A stretch of 64,000 bases of DNA from Wallemia ichthyophaga EXF-994 (GCF_000400465.1 NW_008806278.1:62001-126000); one strand, 5' to 3'. Shown: positions 21,622 through 33,400, counted from the stretch's first letter. The notes: a model not told the origin generated them from the sequence alone. Numbers and translations are program-made.

Positions 21622-24096
21622 TTACATTCCATTTAGCAGCTCCTGCTGGCGTTTAGGTTCGCACTTGCGAATGTATTCCACGGCCAGCTTCTTATTTCCA
21701 GCCTTCTTGAGTGCCTTGACGAATGGTTCAAACCCAATCGGACTCTTTTTCCCACTTGCGAGCTGCTCGAGCGCTGTGTAGTTGCGTTTTTCCACAATGC
21801 AGTGCATTCTAAGGTACCACCATCTGTTATTGTATCGTGTTTCAGTTGGCTCATCAAGCAGAACAACGAGTGACGTACCTCTTTTCTGACACTTTAAACT
21901 CACTCTTAATCTTTTCTGCGCCCTTGATATCTTCCCTGCCCAGCAAATCCCTGATGGCATCGTTTACGCTCGTGGCTCCATTTGTTAAGTGAAGCAACCG
22001 CTGATATTCATCGCATGCCCTACTCTCAAACGCGCTCTTCTTCTCTTCGCTGAAGAAGCGCATCGCCGATCTCACTTTGCCAATCTTGGCATCTCCGTCG
22101 AGCTGCTCAGCTTCTGCTAGATCTAACTTGGCTGACTCGACTCTCCTGTCGTCCTGGAAGTAGAAGTCGCGAAGCATATCCCTATCCAACTCTTTCGCAT
22201 AAACAACCAAGAGCGCTTTAGCCGGCTGGTAAATGCTACCGCCGTCCTCGAGCACTTTGAAGAATTCGCCGAGTGTGAGTCTGGAGCGTAGGTGGAGGAG
22301 AACGTCGATAATAAGATCGGGATCTGAGGACTCTATCGCTTTGAGCAGCGCCAGTCTGTCTTCTTTCATCCGCTTCAGCTGCGGCACTACCTCGCTGGCA
22401 CGTGGCTCTCTGTCGAGCATCTGTCGAGCGAACAAGAGTCAGATGAAGCACCTCAATTACGCCAATACAAACTCACCTTGGTCGCTAGAGATACTCGCCC
22501 AACTTCATGAGCTACCCTTGCAACGTCAGACCAGCCGACGAAAGCTTTAGTGACAGACAGGATCATGTCAACGATAGCAAGAGAAAGCTCCTCATCCGGT
22601 ACACTCGCATCACTTGCATGTATCTTTGCATTGGCCCAGTGAACGAGAACAGCGTCAGGTGGAGAGTGAAGGTGTCTTGCAATATCGATTGCCATCCCCC
22701 ATCTCCGTCTGGGTAGAAGGAGTTGAATAAGAGCACTCGAGTCACTCGAATCGAACTGGGCTTTCGAGAGAGGGATGCCTACACTTCTGTAGGCATTCAA
22801 CACTCGCAATGTTGATGCAGTCTTTATAAAATCATCCGAGTTGTAGTCTGAGAGGTATTGCCAACCGTACTGAGCAGCTTTGAGAAGAGAGCGCTGGGTG
22901 GAGGGAACGTAAACCTCGCCTGCAGCCGCAATGATTCCGTCGATGGCCTCTAGCAAGCCTTGGCCAATGCTGCGGACAACATCGTCTGACCTGGAGCTAC
23001 CGTTTTCAAGGAGAGAGTGAGCGTGGAGCAGCATCCGCGAAGGAGGTGCGGACAGAGCGCCAGCATCGGTCTCGCCGAAAACCATCTGTACACTCTCAGG
23101 TACCTTCTGAACGACCTGGAGGTTTTCAGGTGAGACAACGAGCAGAGAAGACATAGTGCTGAGAGCCTTGAGGGAAGAGCAATCGTGGTAGGGATAGAGG
23201 ACGTGCTCGCCACCAGGACCGACTAGCCAGAGACGAGGGTCAGGCTCGTTATAGACGAGACCGATAGCGTTGGACCCGCACCACACGAGCTGGTCGGGAG
23301 TGTACGAGTCGATAGACGACGCGTCGAATCTCGTCAGCAGTCTGCTCAGGTCGCTCGTCATGATGCTGAGGATGAGCGAAGGGGCGAGCAGCGCGATGAA
23401 TCGCCCATTGGGGGAGAGAGTGATGGCGGTGTGGGGGGTGTTGAGTGGATGCGTGCTGCAGCTCAGCGAGTCTGCTGCGTGTACGACATTGTCTGTGGCT
23501 GCTATGACTGTCGCTAGCCCGGTATGCGATTGGGCGGCGGAAACAACAGCCCAGTCTGCAGGCGCGTCGCTGAGATCCATACTGGCAACCCTTGTCGGAC
23601 GAGAGAGGCAGCCGAGGTGGAGGTGGTAGAAGAGGAGCTCGGCAGTGAGGATAACGAGTGAATCGCCTGCGATGCGTGCGTCGAGAATGGTGGTGGGTGT
23701 CTCGAGTGGTATTGTGTGGGTGGTGGATATGGGTATCTTGCCCGAGTAGTTGTACACTCTGTACTGGAGATCGCCGAGGACGACGACGAGCTCGTCTGCG
23801 CTGCTGAAGCCGACAGAAACTGGTGCCGAAGGGCTGGTGATCGTAGCCAAGTGCTCGGCGTCGGCAGAGAATATGTGCAAGAAAGGCTGGCTGGGGGAGT
23901 TCTCTGGGAGACGCGTGTGGGTGTAGCTGACAGGATTCCGGGTATCTCTCCAGATCGCCAGGGCGGACGAGAGCGGTGATCCACTCAGGCGGTAAGGCTT
24001 GAGCGTAGACAAGTCCCAGCCATACTGGTAGATTGTGGACCTCGCGTAGTATTTATTCCCGATAAATTCCCATTCAGATACATCCTCAACTGACAT
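21622..24096 (-). CDS. VPS16: Vacuolar sorting protein VPS16 (HOPS/CORVET core)
   Basis: Exons 22477-24096, 21879-22420 and 21622-21823, with introns of 56 and 55 bp; 787 aa. VPS16 is a core subunit of the HOPS and CORVET tethers and anchors the SM protein VPS33. The N-terminal half is a beta-propeller (opening WEFIGNKYYARSTIYQY), the C-terminal half an alpha-solenoid. The junctions restore family motifs: ATKMLDREPRASEVVPQL at the first splice, and VSEKRWWYLRMH plus KKSPIGFEPFV at the second. For the second intron I chose the CAG acceptor at 21824, which yields the RWWYLR motif; the next AG downstream would delete it. The ATG at 24096 is 48 bp from that of NMD3. Confidence 0.92.
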
Positions 24097-24144
24097 TTTT
24101 GACCAAATCTTATCTTGAACGGAGACAACCAAGATCCATCACAA

Positions 24145-25785
24145 ATGGAAGGCGAAGCTGTATCATTCAAGCCATCCGCACCGGTGCACGTTGTTCTCTG
24201 CGCTGATTGTGGTGAGTACGGTGGCATGCGCCGCTGCGTCCCTCACCTTCCGCAGGTGTCCCCATCGAACCAAACTCCGCCAATCTCTGTGTTGGGTGTC
24301 TGCGTAATACGTGCGTTCTCATTGGTCAATCGTCTCCTTGTTTCTTACCCACCCCGCAGCGTGGACATCACGGCCGAGATTCCAAAATCTTCTTCCGTCA
24401 CCTTCTGCAGGGGTTGCGAGCGATACGCTAACCCTCCCAATGGCTGGATGCTCGCTGATTGGGAGAGCAGGGAACTTCTCGCTATTTGTCTTAAGAAGCT
24501 CAAGGGTCTGTCCAAGATTAGGCTGATCGACGCCGGCTTCATCTGGACTGAGCCTCACAGCAAGCGTATCAAGGTTAAGCTCACCGTTCAGAAGGAGGTT
24601 CTCGCAAACACTATCCTCCAGCAGGTGTTTGAAGTGACGTACACTATCCTCGGTGCCCAATGTCCTGATTGTACTAGAATGGCTGCCAAGAATACTTGGC
24701 AGACTTCCATCCAAGTCAGGCAGAAGGTCCCTCACAAGCGTACTTTCTTCTACCTCGAACAGCTCATTTTGAAGCACGGTGCTCACAAAGATTGTGTCAA
24801 CATCTTGGAACGAAAGGATGGTCTCGATTTCTACTATCTCCAAAGACAGGCAGCTCTCAGGATGCTAGAATTCCTTCAGAACGTTGTCCCAATCCGTTAC
24901 AAGTCTAGTGAAGAATTGCTTACAACCGATGTGCACACGGGTTCATCCAAGTATAAGTTCACCTACTCAGTCGAGATAGTTCCAGTGTGTAAGGATGATT
25001 TGGTTTGCTTGCCTATAAAGCTCGCCAGGCAATTCTCCAACATATCCCCATTGGTGTTATGTGCAAGGATAGGTAACTCGGTCCATCTCCTCGATCCATT
25101 CACACTGCACACTACAGATGTCACAGCTCCTACATATTGGAGAGCACCGTTCGATACACTGGCAACGGTGGGAGAGTTGACAGAGTACATAGTTCTCGAC
25201 GCTGAGCCAGTCGGTCCAACCCGAGGCAAACTTGTCCTGGCGGATTTACAAGTAATGAAGGCATCAGGTGGAGCTTCTGACGATGAGATAGTGCACACTC
25301 GTACACACCTCGGACATATCCTCCAAGCAGGTGATACATGCTTAGGATACAATATTAGAGAAAGTAACTTTAACAGTGACACATTCGAGAGTCTGAATCC
25401 GGATAGACTTCCTGATGTGGTCGTTGTGAAGAAGGCTTACCCTAACAGACGCAAGAAGAACCGTCCACGTAACTTCAAGCTCAAGTCGATTGCCAAAGAC
25501 GCAGAAGACTCGAATGTGGAGGGTGCGTTCGGTAGAGGTGCACTTGGAAGACGTGGTGGTGTGGATACAGACAAGGTTGAAAAGCAGTATGAAGAATTTT
25601 TGAATGACTTGGAGGAAGACCCAGAAATGAGAGCAGGCGTTAATATGTATAGATCACAGGAGCAGAAGGACAAGGCTGAGGAGGATATGGATGAGAGTGA
25701 CGTAGGAGAAGTGGAAGTTGACGAGAATTTGCCAAAGATGGATGAGCTAATGGAAGATCTCGAAGAGATGAATATAGAAGAGTAG
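24145..25785 (+). CDS. NMD3: 60S subunit nuclear export adaptor NMD3
   Basis: Exons 24145-24211, 24256-24310 and 24360-25785, with introns of 44 and 49 bp; 515 aa. NMD3 binds the pre-60S joining face and recruits the exportin Crm1. The two splices rebuild the N-terminal zinc-binding region: CADCG, then NLCVGCLRN, then FCRGCERY and CPDC. Also present are RLIDAGFIWTEPHSKRIKVK, YSVEIVPVCKDDLVCLP and VVVKKAYPNRRKK. The C-terminus is acidic with a DELMEDLEEMNI-type end, consistent with the Leu-rich export signal. Typical fungal NMD3 is about 510-520 aa, so the model is full length. Confidence 0.95.
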   Translation: MEGEAVSFKPSAPVHVVLCADCGEYGGMRRCVPHLPQVSPSNQTPPISVLGVCVIRAFSLVNRLLVSYPPRSVDITAEIPKSSSVTFCRGCERYANPPNGWMLADWESRELLAICLKKLKGLSKIRLIDAGFIWTEPHSKRIKVKLTVQKEVLANTILQQVFEVTYTILGAQCPDCTRMAAKNTWQTSIQVRQKVPHKRTFFYLEQLILKHGAHKDCVNILERKDGLDFYYLQRQAALRMLEFLQNVVPIRYKSSEELLTTDVHTGSSKYKFTYSVEIVPVCKDDLVCLPIKLARQFSNISPLVLCARIGNSVHLLDPFTLHTTDVTAPTYWRAPFDTLATVGELTEYIVLDAEPVGPTRGKLVLADLQVMKASGGASDDEIVHTRTHLGHILQAGDTCLGYNIRESNFNSDTFESLNPDRLPDVVVVKKAYPNRRKKNRPRNFKLKSIAKDAEDSNVEGAFGRGALGRRGGVDTDKVEKQYEEFLNDLEEDPEMRAGVNMYRSQEQKDKAEEDMDESDVGEVEVDENLPKMDELMEDLEEMNIEE

Positions 25786-26576
25786 ATTAGAGTATCGCGT
25801 GGTTATTTATGCATATTTGATAATCGATGAAAATTTTACGTAACATTGTGGTTTGTGAGGGAGGTGAAGGGGGTAAGGGAGTAGATGGCTAGGAAATCAA
25901 ACACACCAAATAGGAGAGAAAAAAGATAAAAATATAAAATTGATTTTTATTTTTCACAAACTATATCAGACCGCGTGTCTTCTTTGAGAAAACGTTGAGG
26001 TGGCAGCTTAAAGGGCTCGTATGCTTCTTCACAGACGGGCAGTCGATAGTGCTGCCAGACAACGGAAGCGGGTAAGGTCTGAGAGTTCAAACTCCCCCAG
26101 TCAGTCAACTCGAGACGGGTTGAACGATAATTCGTTGAGCGGCGCACCAGAAAAGCACTCCTGTGTGGCTTAGCTGAAGAAGGCTATACGTGCGTTGTAC
26201 GTGTTGGCAAGAGGCGACGATAGCTGCAGCTGGGAGCTGGGAACACGTCGTGGGAGTCGCACTGTCAGTCTCTTATGGTTTGAGAAAAGCGCGTACACCT
26301 ACATTGGTGTATTCGTTACACTGTCAGTGCTTAAGTGCACTACGAGCCGTCCAATTGGAAAACTCGATTCAGACTACTCTTTGGCTGCCACCTCCACATA
26401 ACTCCTTTATCTCATTTATGCGTATGGGTGTTTTAGCCAACTGTATGCTTATGTGAGAGAGTGTTTGTGTTGATAAGAGTTTCCAATGTCCCTCTCCCTT
26501 TTAAAATTTCTTGGATAGATTTGTACAACAATACTCCGACAAGGACTATAACAACCATCATCATCGCCTCATACTC
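25786..26576. other. Gene-poor stretch; one weak reverse-strand coding candidate
   Basis: There are 791 bp between NMD3 and the HTH gene. On the minus strand an open frame without ATG ends at about 25947. It runs up to a TAG near 26185 and reads as a plausible basic protein end (RSTNYRSTRLEL, then WQHYRLPVCEEAYEPF). A second minus frame just upstream ends in the same place as this one begins. This could be a small intron-containing gene or a frameshifted remnant. No family was recognised and no start codon could be placed, so I do not call a CDS. Confidence 0.3.
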
Positions 26577-27284
26577 ATGAACACAGTTCTGCGCAAACGT
26601 AAACTTACAACGGAGCAGAAGAATAATATCGTTAAACTCGCTAAAACAAATCCAAAGATGAGGCAAGATGAGATTGCGAGGCAGTTTGGTGTGGATAGAT
26701 CGACGATATCAAAGGTTTTGACGGATGCAAAGAAAGCGAGAAAACTTGCGAGTGATAATACTGAATTTGGCAATCAGGAGGAGCCCGTTGAGCAATTGAC
26801 GCAGGATAATTATTCACACTCAACGGGTAGTCGCAGTAGATCATGCTCAAATGAAATGAAAGAAACGAGTGAAATTAGTATACCACTTGATATTTACAGT
26901 ACAGGATATCAAACACAAACACATTACAGTCCATATTCAAGTTATTCATCGTCTTTGGAATCATCACACTCACAAACAATTAATCAGCACTTTGATTCAC
27001 TTAGTTTTACTAATTATATAAGTTATGAGGAGGATGAGCATGATGACAAAGGTTTTGTTAGTGAGCTTAAGGTACTTGATGCACTTGGTGTGGTTAAGAA
27101 GTTTTTGGAGGAGAGGAGTTCTGTTGAAGGTACTCATACTCATACTCATAGCCATAGTAACAATCAGATACACACAAATAGCCACAACAATCACTTCATA
27201 CCCAATACACAAGATATAACAAACATTGACAACTTATTTTATCGGATTCAGTCGAGTATTGACGAGGATGTACAATTTTATTGA
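26577..27284 (+). CDS. CENP-B-type helix-turn-helix protein without a transposase domain
   Basis: 235 aa, no intron, starting at the ATG at 26577. Residues 5-52 form a CENP-B N-terminal/psq-like HTH: KLTTEQKNNIVKLAKTNP, MRQDEIARQFGVDRSTISKVL. The rest is Ser/Thr/His/Asn-rich and disordered, with short His-Thr repeats near residues 205-225. No second HTH, DDE catalytic core or terminal inverted repeats were seen within the flanks, so it is not an intact pogo/Tigger element. It is best read as a DNA-binding protein, perhaps derived from a transposase, of unknown target. The AT-rich low-complexity tail makes it the least conserved-looking gene in this part of the window. Confidence 0.65.
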   Translation: MNTVLRKRKLTTEQKNNIVKLAKTNPKMRQDEIARQFGVDRSTISKVLTDAKKARKLASDNTEFGNQEEPVEQLTQDNYSHSTGSRSRSCSNEMKETSEISIPLDIYSTGYQTQTHYSPYSSYSSSLESSHSQTINQHFDSLSFTNYISYEEDEHDDKGFVSELKVLDALGVVKKFLEERSSVEGTHTHTHSHSNNQIHTNSHNNHFIPNTQDITNIDNLFYRIQSSIDEDVQFY

Positions 27285-27407
27285 TTGGCTTATGGCAATC
27301 TACGGGAATATACGGAAATGCACAGGAATTCACAGAAATTTTCAGAAACACTCAGTAACACTCAGAGATACACGCTAGTTTGTATATTAAACATCATATG
27401 TATCATT

Positions 27408-28038
27408 TCAAATTACGCGCTTCACTTCAAAGAAGGCTTTAAGGTAGTAAACTTGCCACGCACAAGTCACGATCAATAGTCCAGATTGAGCAATAGACCA
27501 CCATTTCACTCTGCTATTAGTTGATTCTGCGGTATCCCTATGACTCCTCTCCCTTGCTTTTAAATATTCATGCTCATCTTGGACAGCCTTAACGTTATCT
27601 GCGAGGATACGTATTTCCTGTTCAATAGGCAAAGTATGACCTTCATCGGGGACATAAAGAATACCGTGAACGTTGAATGAGATTACTTTATCAGTATTGT
27701 AACTCATTGAGTTTGAAAAGCAGTAAGAGTATCTACCATCCTTATCTGCTGTGAATGAGTAAGTGCCTGTATCTTTACCCAGATTGGTGTAAAGGGGTAT
27801 ATTTGGATCTGAGAGTGCGAAATCGATATCGAGGTTGCCACCGCTGGATACTTGATAAGTTACAGTCATCTGCGTGAGTGTGAGTGGGAATTTCCCTTGG
27901 TAACTGCCAGTATATATCCACCTCATCATTCTTATGCAAGTCCTCAAAGTAACAATCCTTTGAGCGTGGTGGAATATTTATTATATATGCGTTGGCTGTG
28001 TATATAATAACCAGTAAAATGTAAAATACATTCAACAT
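27408..28038 (-). CDS. EMP24: p24 family cargo receptor, EMP24 (p24-beta) type
   Basis: Exons 27922-28038 and 27408-27869; 52-bp phase-0 intron; 192 aa. The N-terminus is a signal peptide (MLNVFYILLVIIYTANA). A GOLD domain follows with the two conserved cysteines (DCYFEDL and YSYCFSN) and GGNLDIDFALSDP, then a coiled-coil neck. A transmembrane helix near the end is followed by a short cytosolic tail ending FFEVKRVI. The FF pair is the COPII signal, and the FEV-R-V ending is characteristic of p24-beta. Function: ER-Golgi transport of GPI-anchored and other cargo as a heteromeric p24 complex. Confidence 0.93.
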
Positions 28039-28052
28039 TTTCTAGTTTTTTG

Positions 28053-28246
28053 TCAATACGATCGTTGTTGGAATCCAAATTCGTCCTTGATAGCTGTCGT
28101 TCTCTTCAGCTTATCGAATTGAGTGCATTTTTAGTCAATTTGTTAATCACATTTATATTTTCGATTGAGAGCAGCTTCTTATTCTCCTTCTCAAGCTCCT
28201 TGTTCATCATAGCGAGTATATCTTCGAATCGAGCGTTTGAAGCCAT
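28053..28246 (-). CDS. Hypothetical small coiled-coil ORF, unrecognised
   Basis: The ATG at 28246 opens a frame that stops at 28106 (46 aa, helical, starting MASNARFEDILAMMNKELEK). Removing a possible 45-bp intron (GTGATT donor, AAG acceptor) would carry it on to a stop at 28053, giving about 50 aa. A separate minus-strand ATG ORF (28207-28416, 69 aa) overlaps it in another frame, and either could be an exon of a longer gene. The region sits just upstream of EMP24 on the same strand. No family was recognised; a 5' leader ORF of EMP24 or chance is possible. Confidence 0.22.
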
Positions 28247-28416
28247 TTGCAAGATGTTAAACTCATGTTATACAACAAATTAGCTCTCCCGCTTAATTGG
28301 CCTCTGTTGACTAAGTACTTGTGGTTGCGCCTGGTCGTTATCGAACCCGTTTCTCCCTGTTGCCCCATTTCTTCCCAAGTGTCGATATGAGCGTAACCCA
28401 GTGTCAATTTGCGCAT

Positions 28417-29177
28417 TATCTACAATCTGGATTCATACTTAATCTCCTTTTTTAGCAAAATTTTCAGGCTTCTTTTCCCTCCCACTTATAAAAGAAGAGC
28501 CCGTTAATCCTCCTCTCCTTGGTGCACTTTAGCTTTCACCCGCCCCAAACTCATGTTAGGGTTTCGAAGAATTCAACTTAGTTTTAAACCAATGATGCCG
28601 AGCAATGTTAGAACAAAGGATTTACGTTTAGGAAGGAGGAAGCTGCTGAGAATACTTGAAACGCAACTCTTAAAGTAAAATCCAGATGAGAAATTTAAAA
28701 TTTTGCAATTGCACGCATTCTCACAAAGACCGTAATTCAAACGGTATTGGTCGATAAGGTTGTTTCATTGAAAGATGATCATCTTTCTTAAAGGCATCTG
28801 AAGCAGCAGAAGATGCGACAGAGCCATGTTATAAAAATTTTATTTTATTTGACTACTACTTAAGTTTTGTGCTTAACTCGAGTAGAAAATTTTCGACGTA
28901 TCCAATTTAAGTTGCACCACTACACAGGCCATAACAAAATAGAGAGTACTATGAGGCTAATAAACGCCAATTCAAATTGCATTTATGAGCACATGCTTAC
29001 AACTATGAAATTACCGTTTCGACTTTGTACAAATGAGAATTGAGAAATACATTTACCAAATGAAGTTTACAACTCTATGCTGGCATCTTTTAAGCAGCAG
29101 TAATTTTACCGAAATTTACCATTTGTTTAGCGAGATGAGCCCAACCACGCTTTATACAAAACGACGAACGTCGAGCA
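28417..29177. other. Intergenic region upstream of RanBP1; one 41-aa ORF only
   Basis: About 760 bp, more AT-rich than the neighbouring coding DNA. The only notable frame is a plus-strand ORF at 28553-28678 (41 aa, basic, MLGFRRIQLSFKP...). It stays open for another 18 codons beyond its TAA. I recognise no family, tRNA or mobile element. The last 150 bp should hold the RanBP1 promoter. Confidence 0.35.
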
Positions 29178-29877
29178 ATGTCAGAAGCAGAGAAGGTGCG
29201 TGTTTTGTGAATATAACAACCACACACTAATACCCACCAATCAGCAACCAGAAGTACCAGCCACCCAGGAAGAAGAATCCACCGCGCAATTTGAGCCAGT
29301 CGTCAAGCTCACGGAGACAGTTCAAGTTAAAACCAATGAAGAAGACGAGCAAGTATTGTTCAAGATCAGAGCTAAGCTCTTTAGATTCGCAAAGGAATCC
29401 TCTGAGTGGAAGGAAAGGGGTACTGGTGATGTACGTATCCTCCAGCACAAAGAATCTAAAAAAGTTCGCTTGGTTATGCGTAGAGACAAGACTTTGAAGG
29501 TGTGCGCTAACCACTTTCTCACTGAGGATATGAAGCTGTCTCCAAATATTGGCAGTGATCGTAGTTGGGTGTGGGCTGTAGCTGCAGATATCTCTGACGG
29601 TGAACCTTGCGCTGAAACTCTGGCTATTAGATTCGCTAATGCTGACAACGCCAACGCTTTCAAAGAAAAATTCGAGCAAGGTGTCAAGATGAATAGCGAG
29701 TTGAATAATGACAAGGAGGAGAAAGCGGAGGAGAAGGCTGAGGAGAAGGATGAAAAGAAGGCAGAAGAGAAGGCAGAAGAGAAGGCAGAAGAGAAGGCAG
29801 AAGATAAACCAGAAGAGAAGGTAGAAGAAAAGCCAGAAAACTCCAAGCCAGAAGAATCCAAACCAGATTCAACTTAA
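29178..29877 (+). CDS. YRB1: Ran-binding protein 1 (RanBP1/Yrb1)
   Basis: Exons 29178-29195 (18 nt) and 29245-29877; 49-bp phase-0 intron; 216 aa. It binds Ran-GTP and stimulates RanGAP to release export complexes in the cytoplasm. The Ran-binding domain spans about residues 22-150: [50 protein letters not shown], and [12 protein letters not shown]. The C-terminal 55 residues are almost wholly Glu/Lys/Ala in EEKAEEK-type repeats ending ESKPDST. The first exon codes only MSEAEK, which provides the usual start. Confidence 0.95.
29710..29850 (+). repeat. Degenerate coding repeat of the GAG-GAG-AAG-GC(N) type
   Basis: Imperfect 12-bp tandem units encode EEKA/EEKP/EDK in the tail of RanBP1. The purine-only top strand makes this a candidate for length variation between strains. 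Confidence 0.8.
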
Positions 29878-29920
29878 ACATACCATTCTAAAGTCATTTG
29901 AATGATAAAATTAATTTCAT

Positions 29921-30406
29921 CTACATCTTCGTATCTACCGCGAAAGTGTTAAGTAGACCATTCTGCCTAGCACGTCTGACTGCTTTACCCAATTTACGCT
30001 GCTCTTTCCAACTCAATCCTGTCTTCCTCCTTGATTGAATTTTACCCATTGAAGTTAAAAATACAGACATTGCATTTGGTGAGAGTGAGAGTGTGTTGAG
30101 ATCCGGTAACCTCACGGACTCTGGTGTTGGCGCTGTTTTGAAGAAATGTGCGGGTGTGTGAGCAAAGTTGGATGGATAATAAGCGTGTTGGGCTCTGAAT
30201 GCTTCTCTTGGGAGATATTCCAAGGGATCCTGTGGGATTACTAGGAATTATGCCTTAGTCTTCTGCGTCTACTCAACACCACACTCACCACGGCCATGCG
30301 CTTCCATTTGCTGTAACATACTATCCAATCCACCTGCATTCCCCCCTTTAACCTTATCCAATCGACTGCGACTGCCTACGAAATTTCTAGCCAGCGTCCT
30401 CAGCAT
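29921..30406 (-). CDS. RSM18: Mitochondrial small ribosomal subunit protein bS18m
   Basis: Exons 30289-30406 and 29921-30240; 48-bp intron, phase 1; 145 aa. The start MLRTLARNFVGSRSRL looks like a mitochondrial presequence. The C-terminal half is bS18: NAMSVFLTSMGKIQSRRKTGLSWKEQRKLGKAVRRARQNGLL in separate short blocks, with the TGLS and QRKLxKAxRRAR signatures. I used the TAG acceptor at 30241, which gives GRVIPQDPLEYLP in frame; the next CAG would put the exon out of frame. The ATG lies only 52 bp from the divergent PRP8 ATG. Confidence 0.9.
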
Positions 30407-30458
30407 CTGATGATGATCGAATGTATTAGAGATGGCATCTTGAACCAGAACCATCACC

Positions 30459-33400
30459 ATGTCAGGTCCACCACCAGGATTTGGTCCGCAAACTACGGCC
30501 ATATCCAATCAGGATCTATCTATTAAGATTAAGAAGCATCATCAATTCTCAAAGCGTCGCTGGGGACTTAAGAAACCTGGTGGCGCAGGTACTTCTGGCA
30601 GTGAGAAAGTTGAATTGCCTCCAGAGCACTTGCGTAAAATTATTAAAGATCACGGTGATATGTCACATATGCGTTATAGAAACGAGAAGCGTATTCACTT
30701 GGGTGCCCTCAAGTACGTTCCTCACGCTGTACTCAAACTTCTTGAAAATATCCCAATGCCTTGGGAGCAAGTACGTGAAGTGCCTGTACTCTATCACATT
30801 ACAGGCGCTATCACTTTTGTTAATCAAATTCCACGTGTTATTGAGGTGCGTCGTCTCGCTCTACTCCATTAGCAAATCTAACTTAATCCACCCAATAGCC
30901 TGTCTACCACGCTCAATGGGCTTCCATGTGGCTCGCTATGCGTAGAGAAAAGCGTGACAGAAGACACTTTAAGCGTATGAGATTTCCTCCCTTCGATGAT
31001 GAAGAACCTCCACTCGATTACAGCGACAACATTCTCGACGTTGAGCCTCTTGAAGCCATTCAACTTCCTCTAGACGAAGAGGAGGATGCTCCTATTATTG
31101 ATTGGTTCTACGATCCAAAACCACTCGAAGACACGGTGCATGTTAACGGTCCTTCCTACAAACAATGGTCCCTCGATTTGCCACAAATGGCTAACCTTCA
31201 CAGAATTGGTAAATCTATACTCTCTGAAACGCATGACCGTAAAAATGCCAGTCACTTGTTCGAAGATAAGGCTTTCTTCACCTCAAAAGCTCTCAACATG
31301 GCCATCCCAGGTGGTCCAAAATTCGAGCCTTTGTTCAAGGATGATTTGGATGATGACGAGGATTGGAATGAGTTTAATGATATTAACAAGGTTATCATCC
31401 GTCAGCCAATTCGCACTGAATACAAAATCGCTTTCCCACACCTATACAACTCTCGTCCAAGAGCTGTTCAAATTGGTCCATACCACTCCCCTCAATCTCA
31501 ATACATCCGCACAGATGACCCTGATATGCCTGCTTTCTATTTTGATCCTTCCATAAATCCCATCTCATCAAGAGCTGTAGCTGGTGCAGCCAACACACCA
31601 CAAATCAGCCATGAGGATGAGATATTTGGCGAGGATGAGGAAGATGAATTTGAATTACCTCAAGATATGGGTGCATTTTTGGAAGATAAACCAGTACATA
31701 CTGAACGTACATCTGACGCAATCAGCCTTTGGTGGGCGCCTGCTCCATATAATACTCGCTCAGGTACAATGCGCAGAGCTCAGGATATACCGCTCATCAA
31801 AGACTGGTACATGGAACACTGCCCACCTGGTATGCCAGTCAAGGTGAGAGTTTCCTACCAAAAACTCTTGAAAGTTTACGTCCTCAACAAACTCCATCAA
31901 CGTCCACCAAAGCCCCAAATTAAGAAACGGTTAGTTCAAAGTCTCAAAAGTACAAAATTCTTTCAGCAGACAACTATTGATTGGGTTGAAGCTGGTCTCC
32001 AGGTCGTTCGCCAAGGTTATAACATGCTCAATTTGCTTATTCACCGCAAAAACCTTAACTACCTCCACTTGGATTACAACATGAACTTGAAGCCTGTTAA
32101 AACGCTCACAACTAAGGAGCGTAAGAAGAGTAGATTTGGTAACGCTTTCCACCTTTTGCGTGAAATTCTTCGCTTAACAAAGTTGATCGTCGATGTGCAC
32201 GTTCAATTTAGGTTAGGATTATGTGATGCGTTCCAGCTGGCCGATGGTCTCCAATATTCTTTCGCACACGTCGGTCAACTCACCGGTATGTATAGATACA
32301 AGTACAAGATTATGAGACAGATCAGAATGTGCAAGGATCTCAAACATCTAATTTACTACCGCTTCAACACTGGCCCAGTAGGAAAAGGACCTGGTGTAGG
32401 TTTCTGGGCACCAGGTTGGCGTGTGTGGTTGTTTTTCTTGAGAGGTATTGTTCCACTTCTCGAGAGGTGGCTCGGCAACTTGCTTGCTAGACAGTTCGAG
32501 GGTCGTAATAGCAGGGGTGTAGCGAAGAATGTCACCAAGCAGCGTGTCGAGTCGCATTATGATCTTGAATTGCGTGCTGCTGTTATGCACGATATCCTTG
32601 ATATGATGCCTGAATCTCTCAAACAGAACAAGGCAAAGACCATCCTTCAGCATCTTTCTGAAGCTTGGAGATGTGAGTATAGAGTTTAAATTGATCAGGG
32701 ACTCTTTTGCTAACACCTGCTTAGGCTGGAAGGCTAATATTCCTTGGAAAGTACCTGGTATGCCTACCGCGATTGAGAACATTATCCTCCGTTACGTTAA
32801 GAATAAGGCTGATTGGTGGACATCCGTAGCTCACTATAACCGCGAGCGTATTCGTCGCGGTGCTACAGTTGACAAAGCCGTCGTTAAGAAGAATCTCGGT
32901 CGTCTTACTAGACTCTACCTAAAGCAAGAGCAAGAGAGACAGCACGGTTACCTCAAAGATGGTCCATACATCTCATCTGAAGAAGCCGTTGCGCTGTACA
33001 CCTCGACTGTCCACTGGCTCGAAAGCAGGAAATTTTCTCCAATTCCATTCCCTCCATTGTCGTACAAGCACGACACCAAGATTCTCGTTCTCGCTTTGGA
33101 AAGACTTAAGGAAGCATACTCTGTACAAGGTCGTCTCAATCAATCACAAAGAGAGGAATTGGCACTGATCGAACAAGCCTACGACAACCCACACGAGTGT
33201 CTGTCTAGAATTAAGAGATTGCTGCTGACTCAGCGTGCATTTAAGGAAGCCGGTATTGAGTTCTTCGATACTTATGACAAGCTCGTTCCTTGTTATGATA
33301 TTGAACCTGTCGAAAAGATCACTGATGCTTACCTCGATCAATTCCTCTTCTTCGAGGCTGACAAGAGGGGTCTTTTCCCTTCATGGGTGAAACCAGCTGA

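Noticed and set aside
26577-27284. Pogo/Tigger-type transposon
   Set aside because: Only the CENP-B HTH is present. No DDE core, terminal inverted repeats or target duplication were seen.
28553-28678. 41-aa plus-strand ORF before RanBP1
   Set aside because: Short, no family match and no conserved context. The open frame beyond its stop is not enough to call a gene or pseudogene.
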